From NCBI GenBank assembly GCA_033239525.1, contig BSYO01000033.1:3773501-3837500 (forward strand): 64,000 nt of DNA, read 5' to 3'. Each line of letters opens with the position of its first letter. Position 1 is the stretch's first letter. This stretch comes from Nepenthes gracilis. Lineage: Eukaryota > Streptophyta > Magnoliopsida > Caryophyllales > Nepenthaceae. Under the pieces are notes generated by a model. It saw only the letters and a program-made list of their open reading frames with translations, was not told the origin of the DNA and did not search any database. Both the position numbers and the translations under genes were made by a program. Of this stretch, positions 25,901-37,742 are shown piece by piece.

Positions 25901-28677
25901 AAATCCTAAAAGATCCAATGCTTAGTTAATAATATGGTGCAGTGTGTAAAGCCTCCAACCAATGCAACAGCAAGTCTTACAACTGTATCTCATAGGTTTC
26001 AAGATAGTATCAATCTGATCCAGATGTAACTTATAGGCAGTTCTGATTGTTGTTAACGGAACAAAGCCGTGAAGAATAAAAATGACAGACCAATCACCTA
26101 AGAAGTCGTACGAGAAGCATGTATTGTATATTATTTGAGCAAGTTGAGGGTCCAGGACAGTTTAGATGTTTATCTGAAGTAGTCGTTTGTTCCCAAGAAA
26201 GATCCATGCTACATAGTCAAAACTACTAACTCACATGGCACATGAATCTTACCATTTCAAGAAGCACCTATGCCTTTTATTGTCAATAACTCAGAACCAT
26301 AAGATCACCCCTTCAAAGAATTATATAAGAGGGCAGGAGGAAATAAAGAGGGTGTATCAAAATACCAAAATTGTTGAGTGGAGTAAAATGGAAATATTGA
26401 CATCCATATGAGGAAGCAACTTATATATATCATTTATGATGAAGTCCAGACTCTTAAACAAATATATTATTCTTCCATTCAGTTTGTCTAGTAAAAATTA
26501 TCCATATTCAAGTGTCCCAGTTAGATGCTAATAATTGCAATGGTGAATATCTCAAAAGCAAAATCAATATTGCAGATTTTCTAGCACAAGATGGAAGGTC
26601 ATCAACATTATTTTGCAAGGATATACTTAATGTCAAACCAAGGTATCCAAGGTTCTTCCAACTTTCCATTTTTTTTCAAATTCAAACTTATATTCATCTA
26701 ATTTGATAATTTTGGAACAACAATTGAGAAAGATAAATTATTAAAAATGTACTTTTCTACCTTAATTTAAATGTACAAATTTTATGTTTAATTGTATAAA
26801 ATCAAGATCGAAAAAAAAAAATATATATATATATATATATATTACTTTACCTTTTATAAATGTTGTTCTAAATTTCTTGAATTAGATAAATATAAGATCA
26901 TTTTTTTTAAAAAAAAGGTTGGATAATTTCATTGGACGTTTTAGTTTGCTAGTTTGAAAAGTCCAAAGAGCCAGATTAGCCATGGAGCTTGGATAGGGTT
27001 TCCGATCGGATATCCATGGATCACAAACAGTATCTCCCCATGGCTTTTCACCTTTGAAAACATCCTTCTTTCTCAATGCCCAAGCATTCACCGAATGAAT
27101 TCTCGGCTAAGAAAATAAAAGTAAAAGCAACTACATCAAAAGCATCTATTCTTCAGGTGAATGGTCATTTTCTAGGAACTATTCATTTAAGGCTTAGTAT
27201 TATAACTATATGAACAAATAGTTGAAGTATGCAATATGTAACATCAACCAATGGAAGTAGTCACGGTTGGTACTAGAAAGCATCCCCAAAAGCCCTCCAC
27301 CCTAAATCTGTACCAACAACCCATGATTGATATGCAAAAGAGAAAGCGCAATTAAAACTGGAGCAGACCAACACCCACAGAAGAAAGCATATGCAAAATG
27401 TAAGAAGACACAGTCTTTATGTCCACTGGCAAAAGCATTACACCGTTATATTTTATTTTGACTCGCTAGATCATTTACATCCATGTAATATTGCTCTCTT
27501 TTGAAATTAGGCTTGGTTTGGGACAGTTGTCAGGAAGTACTTTTATGCACAACTCTACGTTATTTGCACAAATTAAGTGTTTAGCTTTGCTTCTTTCCCA
27601 TTGTTGCGACCGAAAGCAATTGTCTCTGGCAGTTGAAAACTCCATCTTTTGCACAACCATATCCAGATGATGAGATATTACAAAACCATGACCCAGCCAG
27701 AATTGTGTATAACCATTCCAAATGGGGCCACAGAATCATTAGACCTCTGAAATTCCACAAACTTGAGAAAGGAAACCTATCCATTGTTTCAAACCCATCT
27801 TATTAAGAGGATACAAAAGCAACAAAAGACTAGTTGGAAGTTACATATGATGAAGCTTTTTCTTGGGCAAAAGAAATAGGCATGACTCCCTTGAAGGAAG
27901 CGCCCACATGTTGAGGCATCCAAATAGACCGCTCATTTACGACATTTTTCTTTCAAATAATTGAGAAATTCACTGATCTAAACTCATTTATCAGCAAATG
28001 TATTGAACTTACATGTCATCCTGCTTCCTCTCTACTCCCCCAAACCAAAAAGAAAAAAGAACAAGAGGAAAAAAAAGAAAAAAAAATCAACCTCAACTAT
28101 AAAATAGCCTAATGATTAGAGAAAAATTAACTAGATTATTTTGTTTCACTAGATTTTCCTGCTTGTTACACTTCCAAACTACTACTAGACAACAAAATTA
28201 ATATGACATTAGTGGCAGCGTACCAGGACAAATTAATGGTGAGTAACACTTCTAATTCGACTGCTGCAACAAAGAAGCCTCAAGTCCGCTATGAAACTGG
28301 ACAGAGGCAGCAACATTTCTAATACCACAAAAAAAAAGGACAATAAATAACGAAATTGGATAGATGCATACAATGCAGAAGATAGAAGACGACTCGGTAA
28401 CGAGAACAAATGAAAGAACCAACTACATGGAAATCAAAAAATAGGGAAAAAAATCCGAACAAAAAGACATTTTCTCAGCCAAAATATCACCATAGTTAGT
28501 GCTGGCTCCACTAGCAGAATTATCAACTTTGGTTCTTGAAGTAATGCAACCACCAATAAACCTCAGCTTGATCCAACACCCAGTATCCTCTGCAACATCA
28601 TCGTCTTTCTTCTTCCTACCCTTAGATTTCTCCACATCCCACGCCTCCACTTTAGCTGGAACACTCCCTAAACCCAT
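19924..28677 (-). CDS. PBL34: Receptor-like cytoplasmic kinase, PBL34/PBL35/PBL36 type (RLCK VII)
   Basis: Five exons on minus, 28677-28491, 24937-24467, 21869-21733, 21656-21533 and 20453-19924 (TAA), join to 482 residues. This is a Ser/Thr kinase without ectodomain; Arabidopsis relatives PBL34-36 relay pattern-triggered immune signals at the plasma membrane. The N-terminus MGLGSVPAK carries Gly2, a possible myristoylation site. Kinase marks: glycine loop GEGGFG (129-134), Lys160 in VAVKTLN, catalytic [10 protein letters not shown] with Asp255 and Asn260, DFG at 273-275, and APE at 300-302. The activation loop includes [13 protein letters not shown]. The tail [17 protein letters not shown] is typical of this subclade. 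Length is close to the usual 490. All junctions keep frame, and the kinase looks active. Intron 1 (3.55 kb) and intron 2 (2.6 kb) are unusually long but contain no recognised element. Confidence 0.94.
20770..20990. repeat. TATCGG-type dispersed repeat in the kinase intron
   Basis: Words such as gagtatcggatatgttgg and ttgatcgatatttgc resemble the repeat at 17084-17360. It lies in the last intron of the PBL34-like gene. Confidence 0.35.
23708..23849. repeat. Tandem duplication, 71-bp unit, two copies
   Basis: Copies at 23708-23778 and 23779-23849 share tttatcagggcctcattt and tgtacttccctggggaga almost unchanged. They lie in the 2.6-kb intron of the PBL34-like gene. The high identity suggests a recent duplication. 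Confidence 0.85.
26819..26842. repeat. AT-dinucleotide microsatellite
   Basis: A run of A is followed by about a dozen AT units in kinase intron 1. This is an ordinary simple repeat. Confidence 0.9.
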
Positions 28678-29809
28678 CTCTCGAAAGCCTAAAATATTGA
28701 AATAAACAAAACAAATCTCCTCCAAACCCCTACATTCAAAATCCACCACCAATAAGCAGTCGCCGCCGCCGCCAGCAAAAAATTATATTCCCAACACGCG
28801 TTCCATTCTCTGATTATTTCCACCAAAAACCACAAAAATCTCATGAAAATAACTCATTCCCAGATGAGAACACTGTATAAATTTTACTTAGAAGAGTTCA
28901 ACAGGAAGGAGATTATGTAAATCAGAAGGAAAGCTGAAAATTTTTCTTACTGGGTGTAACCTTCTCAGTTCAAAAGAACCGGAAAAATGTCTGCTGTAAG
29001 ATAAACAAACCTCAGGAAGGAGCTGAGGAAACTGACTGGCTCAAAAACAAGAGATAATATGAAAAAAATTTAAAATCCAAACTGAAGAAAAACATACTCT
29101 CAGTTTCAATTTTGCCTCCCTCCCTTCCCTCCTTTCCCTCATTCCACTTATCCCTTTCTCTCACTTCGTTTCTTAATGGAATCGAAGACTACGAAAGCAA
29201 ATCAGCCTGCCCGGAGAACGCGGTCAATTGGCGTTAAGCTGCCCAAAGTACCCAATGGACGGCTCGGCCGTGCACGTACTGAGTTACCACTCGACAAAGT
29301 GAGGGGTAGTTTAGGAAGAACATTCATGAGTCACGACTGAGAACCCGACCGTCCGGGTGACGGACGGGAAGAGGTGGAGACCTGCATTTCTAAAATCACT
29401 AGTTTGCTCAGAGATGATGATCGTTTTTTTTTAAATTTAAATTATTTATTTTTAAATAAATAATTATAATTTAATAATTAATTTTAATTTTTAAAAATAA
29501 TTAAATTATAATTTTTTATTTAATAATAAATAGTTGAAATTAAAAGAAAAATTACTTTTATTTTTTAAAAAAATAGAATCCTTTACCTCGCATTAAATAG
29601 AATTTTTGCCCAGTAGTTATTTTTGGTTTTTTCATCTTTAATGAAGACAACTGCAAAAGTGTCATTTATAAATCAATGAAGATAACAGATCCTGTTAAAA
29701 TCTCAACTCTTTTATGGCATTACACATTCTCATTTACAAATAAAAGAATAATGAGGTTTGAAATACAAAAGAGTAAAAACAATAAATAAAATCAAAGTTG
29801 CAAGTTCTT
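28678..29809 (-). promoter_or_regulatory. 5' UTR and promoter side of the PBL34-like gene, then AT-rich spacer
   Basis: Read on minus, the start codon is preceded by a purine-rich leader: the plus strand at 29105-29170 is a long CT tract. GC-richer DNA at 29200-29390 may be the core promoter. The 29425-29580 part is almost pure A/T with short inverted words. No exon is seen. Confidence 0.4.
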
Positions 29810-29996
29810 CTACCAGCACCCTTTGCAAGAGCATTCTCCATCTCTAAAATGGTGAAACCTGCTCCTACCTTGACAATAATCTCGCTGTAGAAAACTCTTG
29901 AAATCAATTTTGTAGCATCCTTTTTGAAACGCAGCAGATCAAAAGCTTCCTGGATATCTCTCCTAGCATCACATCAATTTTGCTACATCTTGGGCC
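29810..29996 (-). pseudogene. Relict DYW domain of the adjacent PPR gene
   Basis: On minus, fragments of a DYW cytidine-deaminase-like tail remain in order. PRCSKIDVMLGEISRKLL matches the stretch right after the E+ motif; ATKLISRVFYSEIIV matches the region just before the end; and in another frame RFHHFRDGECSCKGCW and a stop (29810-29812) form the terminal DYW-equivalent. The core with the HxE and zinc-binding CxxC positions is missing. About 158 bp of unrelated AT-rich DNA (29997-30154) separates this from the PPR reading frame. Together these show a DYW-class ancestor that lost its editing domain. Confidence 0.8.
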
Positions 29997-30140
29997 ATAC
30001 GTTAGACTTTTTAGGAGTATTACGACTAGAATTAGAAATTAAATGAATGATTGACTAGTGGAAATTGAATAGTTATTTAAATTATTCAATACAATTTATA
30101 ACTATAGGATTTATCTATAAGCCTAAAATGTTGGAGGACC

Positions 30141-31652
30141 TCAGCAAATTTTGACGTCCCCTGCAGAGAACTCATGAACTTCACCATCCACATCTATCAA
30201 GCTACAACCAGGGATCTTTCTTACATATTTAGCTTTCATCGTCTCTCTCATAATAGTTGCTCTATCCCAATCTCTAGACTCTGCATAAATATTTGACAAC
30301 TGCACATATGCACCATGATTTCTGGCTCCTAGCTCTACTATCTTCCTTGAAGCAAGCTCACCCAGTTCTTTATTTCTGTACATTCTGCACGCATTAAGCA
30401 AAGCACCCCATGCACCAGCATGTGGCTTCATGGGCATGTTGTTGATGACATCCAAGGCTTTATCTAGGTGCCCTGCTCGGCCATATAGATCAACCATGCA
30501 ACCATAATGCTCTAATTGAGGTTTAAGTTTATAAACATTGCACATCAATTCAAAGTATTTGTGACCTTCCTCTACTAATCCAGCAACACTACAACCACGC
30601 AAGAGTGACAGAAATGTGACTTCATTAGGCTGAACACCTTCCATTTCCATCAATAAAAAGAGCTCAAGACACTTTTCACCGGCACCATTCAATGCAAGCC
30701 CACCCATTGCACTGCTCCATGTGTAAACATTCTTCTCTTTCATTGCCCAAAAGACTTCCATCGCCTTATCGATGTTCCCACATTTTGCGTACATGTCAAT
30801 CAATGTGGTACCTAGGGTAACGGTGACTGTGAGCCTGTTTTTCTTAATATATGCGTGTGCCCATCTTCCTTGGTCCAATGCACCTAAATGGGCGCATGCA
30901 GATAACACAGACACCATGGACACCTCGTTCACCTTCACACCCTCAAGTTGCATCAGATGAAACAAATCCAATGCCTCTCTCGCCTTCCCACACTGCGCAT
31001 ATCCCGCAACCATAGCATTCCACGCAATGTCGTCTCTTTGAGGCATTTTATTGAACAACTCACAGGCAAAACTCAGATCCCCCAATCTTGAGCAAGCACT
31101 CACCATGGCTGTCTGGCACACTAAATCCGGCTCGGGAATTTCCACAAACACCTGTCGGGATGAATCCAAGCTACCCAATTCTGCATACATGAAGATCAGC
31201 CCACTCTGCACATGGGGGTCATTCTCAAAACCGCGTCTAAACGCGGCCCCGTGAACTGCTGGTCCAGTCCCTCGGTCCGAGAGCTGGGCGCATGCGCGGA
31301 CCAGAAATGTGAACGTATAGTTGTCCGGACAAAGATCGGGATTCTGGAGAATTTTGCTGTAAAAGTAGAGGCTTTTCTGGGGTGTTGAGCTTTTGGAATG
31401 AGCTCTGATCATGGAGTTGAACGCGAAGAGGGATGGACATTCACATTTGTCGAGGACATGGTTGGAATATTCAAGGTTGCTGGGGTGATTAAGGGCAATA
31501 GAAGCAACAAATTGGGCTAATAGGTAAGGGTGATTGAGGAAGCCATTGATGAGGAGCTGAGCGTGGATTTGCTTGATCTCTCTCAGACTAGTACAGGACT
31601 CAACTAGAGACATTGTTGGGCAATTGGCAACACATCTTACTAAGGAGGTCAT
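30141..31652 (-). CDS. PLS-class pentatricopeptide repeat protein, C-terminally truncated DYW type
   Basis: A single intronless reading frame of 503 residues, typical of plant PPR genes. PPR proteins bind organellar RNA in a sequence-specific way, and PLS/DYW members guide C-to-U editing in mitochondria or plastids. Repeats run from about residue 20 to 430, with signatures such as CPSLFAFNSMIRAHSKS, DDIAWNAMVAGYAQCGKA, TTLIDMYAKCGNIDKA and EHYGCMVDLYGRAGHL. The E domain follows (PMKPHAGAWGALLNACR, YVQLSNIYAES, RKIPGCSLIDVDGEVHEF). The frame ends GDVKIC and stop, where relatives continue into GDKSHP and a full DYW domain. It resembles Arabidopsis At5g40405, a DYW protein, as I recall it. The protein may still bind RNA, but any editing would need a partner supplying the deaminase. 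Confidence 0.9.
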   Translation of the reverse strand: MTSLVRCVANCPTMSLVESCTSLREIKQIHAQLLINGFLNHPYLLAQFVASIALNHPSNLEYSNHVLDKCECPSLFAFNSMIRAHSKSSTPQKSLYFYSKILQNPDLCPDNYTFTFLVRACAQLSDRGTGPAVHGAAFRRGFENDPHVQSGLIFMYAELGSLDSSRQVFVEIPEPDLVCQTAMVSACSRLGDLSFACELFNKMPQRDDIAWNAMVAGYAQCGKAREALDLFHLMQLEGVKVNEVSMVSVLSACAHLGALDQGRWAHAYIKKNRLTVTVTLGTTLIDMYAKCGNIDKAMEVFWAMKEKNVYTWSSAMGGLALNGAGEKCLELFLLMEMEGVQPNEVTFLSLLRGCSVAGLVEEGHKYFELMCNVYKLKPQLEHYGCMVDLYGRAGHLDKALDVINNMPMKPHAGAWGALLNACRMYRNKELGELASRKIVELGARNHGAYVQLSNIYAESRDWDRATIMRETMKAKYVRKIPGCSLIDVDGEVHEFSAGDVKIC

Positions 31653-34244
31653 TTCCTCGGTTCATCCTTCGATTAGGGTATCCCGCCGTCTACAAACTTC
31701 CTGCTTTCGTTGGTTGTGATGGTTGATCTCCGTCGTCTTCACAATTGAATGCTTCCGTGACTCGTCAGAAGGAGCGGCGGTACTATGTACATACCGCGTT
31801 ATATTGGGAACCAGGGACGTCGCAGCCCCTGAGACGACTTTTCGGTCGTTAGATTAAAAAATTTAATGGCTCAGTGTTATATAAATAAAAGAAAAAGTTT
31901 TTAATTTTTTTTTATTATTTTAATATTTTTTTATATTTAATTTTAAAAAATAATAATTAAATATTTTTTTTTTAATTTTATAATTTTTTTTTAAAAAAAG
32001 GGAGCCGTCAGATATAAATCTAACGGCTCCAAACGCGTCGCAGCCCACCCTGATCCGTTATATTGTAGCCGTGTTTGGTAAATTCAACTATGCCTCTCAT
32101 TTATTATTAAAAAAAATTTAAATAAACAAATTAATAAATATTATTAAATTTATATTTAATGACTGCTATACAATATCTTATACACGTCATACAATAATAG
32201 CATGCAGCACTCTCGAATTGGTTGGTGAATAGTTCAGAATCTGTTTTACTTTCCCCGTATAAAATCTTGCAAATGGAAGACTTATACTTTAATTTTTTTA
32301 TATTTTTAGAGCTTTTTAATATCATATTCAATTAAAATAAAATTTTTATAATTTAGAAATTATCTTTTTCAATAAGCAATCTCATATATGTTAGACATAA
32401 TGCCTTTATTTATTTATTTTTTTAACTCGAATGCATAAAATTATTTTTAACTACGTTTAAGATATAATAACGTCTTTATTTGACCATACTTTACAGGAAA
32501 AAATCAAACCTAAACTTTTTAGTTAAAACAGCATTGTCTATATTTAGAAATTACTTTCTTAATAAATGATATCAATATTGGATTTGATATCTTTTTACCT
32601 CTTTTCAAACTCAAACACATAAGACCATATTCATATACAAGCCCTACAATAGTCACATCACTTGATAATTAGGATAATTTGTTATTGCTTTCTTTACATA
32701 CAAGCCCTATTTACATAGGTCCAAAGAAGAGGACTAAATTTGTATAACTTTTGCCTCAATATGAATTGGGGTAATCCAATGTAACTAACTAAAACAAAAT
32801 TATGTTAGAATACCTTGAATTCATCATGCAGCAATCCTGAAATTGTTTTTTTTTTTTTTTTTTTGGGGGATGAATGTCCCATGCCATTTTTTGGGCTTTT
32901 GCTAAACTTTGAGTACATGACTTCACTCATAAAGATAATATACCGGATAGTTTAGACACATAATAATATTTTATAATGCTAGAAACACTTAGGATAAATT
33001 GCCCCAATCACTCTTACAAAATCATTTTGTAATTTTGAGAGTTTAGGAATCAAACTACATGGTTGAATTTAGTGGGTGGTCCGTGATGGTATCTTTTAGG
33101 GATTGATGGGTAGTTGGGTAATAAGTGCTTGAAAAGATTTAATGTGGGTGATTGGTTGACTATTAAAAACATATCAAAATACTAACTTTTAGTAGTAATG
33201 TTAAAAAGACATCTTAGATAATGTGGTTTCTATCAATTTGTACTAGTAAACTCATATAAGAATAGCTCAAGAGTATTGCTCGACCATTCATCTTCTTCTA
33301 GATGTGCCGGATGAGACAACTCACTACTTTTTGTGCTGCTAGGCAATATTTGAGACAGTGTTAGAGATGAATAAGTCATCAAGTAGGATAAAAGCGCCAT
33401 GGCCGATCAAAATGATGGCACACCATACCAATCCAACTCGGACCCAAAACTATGACATCATTTATCAAAATGAAATTAGTCAAATACTAAACGACAAAGG
33501 AAATTGCGCTAGGGTTTGGTAGGAGTGAACTTCTGTCGTTTTAATAATCTTGCCTATTCGAATGAGTATCTAAATTGTTGAAACATTAACTGCAGCAACT
33601 GAGCTACTCAGTCGGCATTGCATTCATCTAAATTAGTACTGCCTAATTGATGAAGACAACCAGCAGCAATATCAAATCTTTTCCAGTGGAATATTGAGCA
33701 AAGATGCAAGAAAAATGGAAATGTATAACCCTGTGTGGCCCAACCTTCAGGCTTCAATTAAACTAAATCACAAGTTTACACAACTAAAATAATCAAGGAT
33801 TTGGCTATAATGGAAGAACTGTGTAACCTGATAATCATGAGTTTGAGTGGTGAAAAACAACACCTTTTATAATGCATGTTAAGATCGCGTATAATAGAAA
33901 TTTTTTCCCATATTCCATATATAGTGGGAGGTTCGTACATCAGGCTGCCTTTATTTATACCATTCTGGGCATGAAAGTCTCTCTGCATTCTCACTCAGAT
34001 GTAGCAGTTTCGGTGAATTTCGATTAATAAAGAAATGGATGTTATTAGAACCTTTGTCAATGCAGCAAAAATTGAAGCAAAAGCCCCCAACAAGTCAGAG
34101 AAATGATCTTCATGTGATTTTTATTCATCTGAAATGTTAAGGAACAGAGACTAGTCACTTTCTCGGAGAAACATAGCAAGTAAAGAGGGTTTCTGACAAG
34201 CAAGAATGAGAAAAGAAAGCAGTTATCCTTGTCACAGTAATCAG
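31653..34244. other. Intergenic DNA between the PPR and small-multidrug-export genes
   Basis: The first 150 bases probably include the PPR gene promoter on minus. From 31850 to 32000 the DNA is AT-rich. A T/G homopolymer occurs near 32848-32870. I see no coding region or RNA gene up to 34244. Confidence 0.5.
32001..32030. repeat. Short perfect hairpin
   Basis: GGAGCCGT at 32001-32008 pairs with ACGGCTCC at 32023-32030, and the inner TCAGAT/ATCTAA extends the stem. It ends an AT-rich block, and related gtcgttagatt text lies near 31850, so it may be one end of a small MITE. Confidence 0.5.
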
Positions 34245-36215
34245 TCAGTTTGTTGGGCTCAGACGCTTCCTAAGGCTTCGAAGAACACTCCACATGAAAG
34301 ATGAAACAAAGAAGAGAATAACACCCATTACAATTGCATATTTGAGGCCAAGATTCACGAGCAAATTCACCAGGAGCCCAGCCAACACGACACCGAAGAA
34401 ATTTGCTGATACAGCAGGCCAGAAAGGCATGTCAAGAATAGAAGCTATGATGGCACCAGTCCATGCACCTGTACCAGGAAATGGCACAGCCACAAATAAC
34501 ATCAATCCTAGCCACTGGAACTCTTCTATGGGGCTAGCCTTCCTCTTAGCCCTCCTAAATAGCAACTGAAGAAGCTGAGATGCTGAACGGTTCTTGCCAG
34601 CGAGAAAAGTTGTAAACTTCTTCAGGTAGAGTATGATGAACGGAACCGGAAGCATGTTCCTAGAATTACACTTTTCAGAGTAGAGTTATACTCTCAGTAG
34701 AGATCTCTGCATGATCTCCAGGTAGACATAGATAAAAAAATGGATAGGAAAACTATAGGAAACTTAATAAATGTATTATGTTTGGTTTGCATGATCTAAA
34801 ATTGTGAAATTCTAATTTTTTTGTCTGTAGAACCATAAGGATTATTACGTTTCCACAACTTTTTACAATTTTTTCCAGGATTTTGGATAAAAAATCATAG
34901 AACCCTACTTAAACAAAATACAAAATGCGATCTTTGTAGTTCTCCAGAATTTTAATTTCCATATTTCCTCTCTAACATAGCGCACTTTTGAAGTCATTTA
35001 ATTTTACATGGGTTTATTTAGTTTCATACATTGAGGACACCAAAGCATACTATAAAATCAACACATAAGCAGTTGCTTATCTTGAAACATGTTGTAATCG
35101 GCTCACTTCTACTATATTTTGCACTAAAAATTCGGAAGTACAATCTGAGTGAGTCACAGTGAAAGGGTTAAAGCATAGTTGAATTTTTCAAATAGAAGCA
35201 CTCATTCCAAAAGTTTAAACTCACTAAATTATTTTCTTTATCTTCCATCTCACCCACCACAGGAGAGCCCATAGCTTTCAGTATTTCTAACAAGAGTGCC
35301 CACCACTTAGCTTGCGCTTAAATATTATTGGAGAATGGCAGTCCCAATAGCCTAAACTCAGGTTCAACGGATTGAAAGAGGTTCCAACATCAATTCAAGC
35401 AACCACTCAAACTAGAAGTTTTTGGCCAAAAAGCATGTTTCATTCTCAAAGGTATTTTGGAATTTTAATTGAAATTCACAAATTGTTATTAAAATCCACA
35501 GCATAAAATTTTCAATTTGCATTCGACTTCAGAAATTTTTTCATCATTGTGTCCTGCTCCCTACTTTATTGATTAGTATACTCCCTCCAACAATTTCTCA
35601 ACAAAAACTTCAAAACATGCAAAATTGGATCTATTAATAACAGGGAGAGGATTTTAAGACAAACCCCAGAACGGATAAGACCGTAAGGAATGTGGGATTC
35701 ATTTGCATCCAGTAACCAACAGGAATTGCCCCACGAAGCTCAATCACAGGAAGCGTGGCAAGCGCAAACACAACTGTCTCATCAGGCCACCCACAACTCC
35801 TTAGAGCGCTAGCAATTTTTAGACCAAAGCTAGAAGCTCTAATTGAATCAGTGGCAGCAGCCTTAACGTCCTTGGAAAACGCAAAGAAAACAAGAGAAAC
35901 AGATGCCCAGAACAATACCCAGAAGAGCGTCTTCACTGGTTTTGGCTCACAAGTTGGTGGAAACTGCAATTCATCGTCTAATACATAAGAAAACCCATCT
36001 TTTGAAGATGGCTTCGCCGCATAGAAACAGATTGTCCGAGCGCTGAAATGACGGAGAGCAAGAAGGCGAGCCCGACTTTGAAGTGCGAAAGCTGGGGTGG
36101 ATTTAACAAAGAGTTGTTCATTGGGTGTCCTGAGATCAGATAAGATATGTGTTTTTTTAGACGAGAGAGGAAATGGGAGTAGTTTTGTTGCCGAGACAGT
36201 AGCTGTGGCTGCCAT
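34245..36215 (-). CDS. Plastid-type small multidrug export family membrane protein (PF06695-like)
   Basis: Two exons, 36215-35665 and 34659-34245 (TGA), join in frame at VLG-NMLPVPFI to 321 residues. The family is a small integral membrane protein found in bacteria and in plant plastids; the transported substrate is not established. Residues 1-65 are basic and Ser/Thr-rich, as in a transit peptide. Hydrophobic segments lie at about 96-113, 148-170 and 175-200, followed by three more in exon 2 (FQWLGLMLFVAVPFPGTGAW, FWPAVSANFFGVVLAGLLVN, YAIVMGVILFFVSSFMW). The ELRGAIPVGYWM and PFPGTGAWTGAI motifs are family hallmarks. Arabidopsis At2g02590 is the relative I recall. Both exons are intact and the intron (34660-35664) is ordinary. 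Confidence 0.88.
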
Positions 36216-36682
36216 GGGAATAGAGAGTTAGAAGTCAAGGTAAGAGAAGGCCCGCTCTCAGCGTCATGGCCGAGTCGAAATAACTAATCAGTATCGGATA
36301 CTATGAGCTTATTCATTGGACTGTTACTGATGGGGTTCTGGAGAGGATTTTTTTTTTTTTTTGCATTTCATATATATTTTCCTACTCAAGTGAGCTTTAA
36401 AAAAATATTTACATTATTTTAGAAAATTTTTCTTTGCATTTTTAAAATCTTTAATTTCATTTCTCAGTTTTATAATAATATGTGCATAATCTAATTTTTA
36501 TGATGATGAATTCACATTAGTTAATATTAAAATAGAATAACAAGTAAAATTGGAAAAACAAAAAAGTGGAGATAACATTGAATATTAGACAACAATTTCA
36601 AAAAATAATGAATATTAGACATGAGTAAGGAGGTCTACAAGACACCAATAGGTACAAGAAACAAAGTCATGATAAGACACAT
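36216..36682. other. Upstream spacer before the Tat element
   Basis: This holds the probable 5' UTR and promoter (minus) of the small-multidrug-export gene and an AT-rich stretch up to the insertion site. The retrotransposon begins 473 bases from the start codon. Confidence 0.5.
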
Positions 36683-36687
36683 CACAT

Positions 36688-37677
36688 TGATTGGTCCAGT
36701 TATGACACGGATCGATCCGATAGCCAACCCTGTAGCCAGTGAAACCCAACACAAAGTAAAGCCTAAAAATCGTCCAACCAACTCATTTGCTGCGAATAGC
36801 CCCAAGGAAAAGCAACGGCCCAAGGTCAAAGGATACCCTCTGTGACTCCGCTAATCACGACAAAGTCCACCTTCCATCTCAACGATAGCATCCTGGCAAA
36901 ACAAAGAACTTCGGCGTAAAAAGTCCCAACCATTGGTGATGACAATCAACCATGGGGAACCACCGTATCCACCAACCAACGGTAGCCTAGCCAACTCATA
37001 TGAATAGCAGTCTGGACCCTGTCGGCCACCACCAACCAAAATCACATCACCGCCATAAGATGATATTTGACATGGTGGTTCCCGTCATCACCCCAACGAT
37101 TGGTAACCCTAGCGGGACACCTATCACGAGTCTTGATGCCAAAGCTTTCTCAAAAGTACTACAAATATCCTTTTCCTTTATAGGAAGAGGGATTAAAAAA
37201 TTTCAAACTAAGGTAACCCTTGAGCAAGACACAATAGCCCAAAAAGAACCAAACTTTCTTTCCCGAGTATAACTCATTCACATTCTCATGAAGCCACTCC
37301 TTCTTGAGTGTACCTTAGTGAGCCACTCATTGAGTGCGATATATCAAAGTTCAGTCCTCTATTTCTCTAAGCCGCTTCCTATTGAGCGCATTATAGGAAC
37401 CTAATCCTCCTTTCAAATCTCCCACATACGTTCATCATCACATTCTCTCACATCCTCCCAATATGTTTCTATTTTCTTAAAAAAATTTCTGACTTGAGTA
37501 TCAAAAAATAAATTGGAAAGTAAGTCCCACCAATCATCTGACCTCTTATTTGTAGTTTGCGTTGTGCAGGTTCCAAGTTAATAGATATGGAGACTGGACC
37601 CACTCTAATTCGACCCGCGAAAAAAGATCGAGTGGCTTCCTAATCCGTACCACAACCCGGATACTAAAGATGCATCA
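36688..37677 (+). repeat. 5' LTR of the first Tat element
   Basis: 990 bp, TGATTGG to GCATCA. It contains the TATA-like tacaaatatcctt at about 37160 and a degenerate copy (ctgacttgagtatc, near 37489) of the box shared with the other Tat LTRs. Confidence 0.92.
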
Positions 37678-37696
37678 TTAGCGCCGTCTATGAGGA
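37678..37696 (+). other. Primer binding site region
   Basis: Directly after the LTR, ttagcgccgtctatgag resembles the TGGCGCCGT start of tRNA-Asp-type primer sites known in Tat/Athila elements. It matches only in the first nine or ten bases and carries a G-to-A change. Confidence 0.6.
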
Positions 37697-37742
37697 CGAC
37701 ATAAAAAGTCTAACCACCATCACCACACTCATAAGAACGAAC

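Noticed and set aside
29997..30154. Intron in the PPR gene joining to the DYW pieces
   Set aside because: The edge after GGGGAC has a GT, but no AG acceptor precedes the DYW text, and the DYW pieces are also shifted and internally deleted.
31797..32065. Repeated cgttatattg flanks as a target duplication of a 250-bp insert
   Set aside because: The gtcgcagccc words next to them are in swapped order and direct orientation, so they do not form transposon ends.
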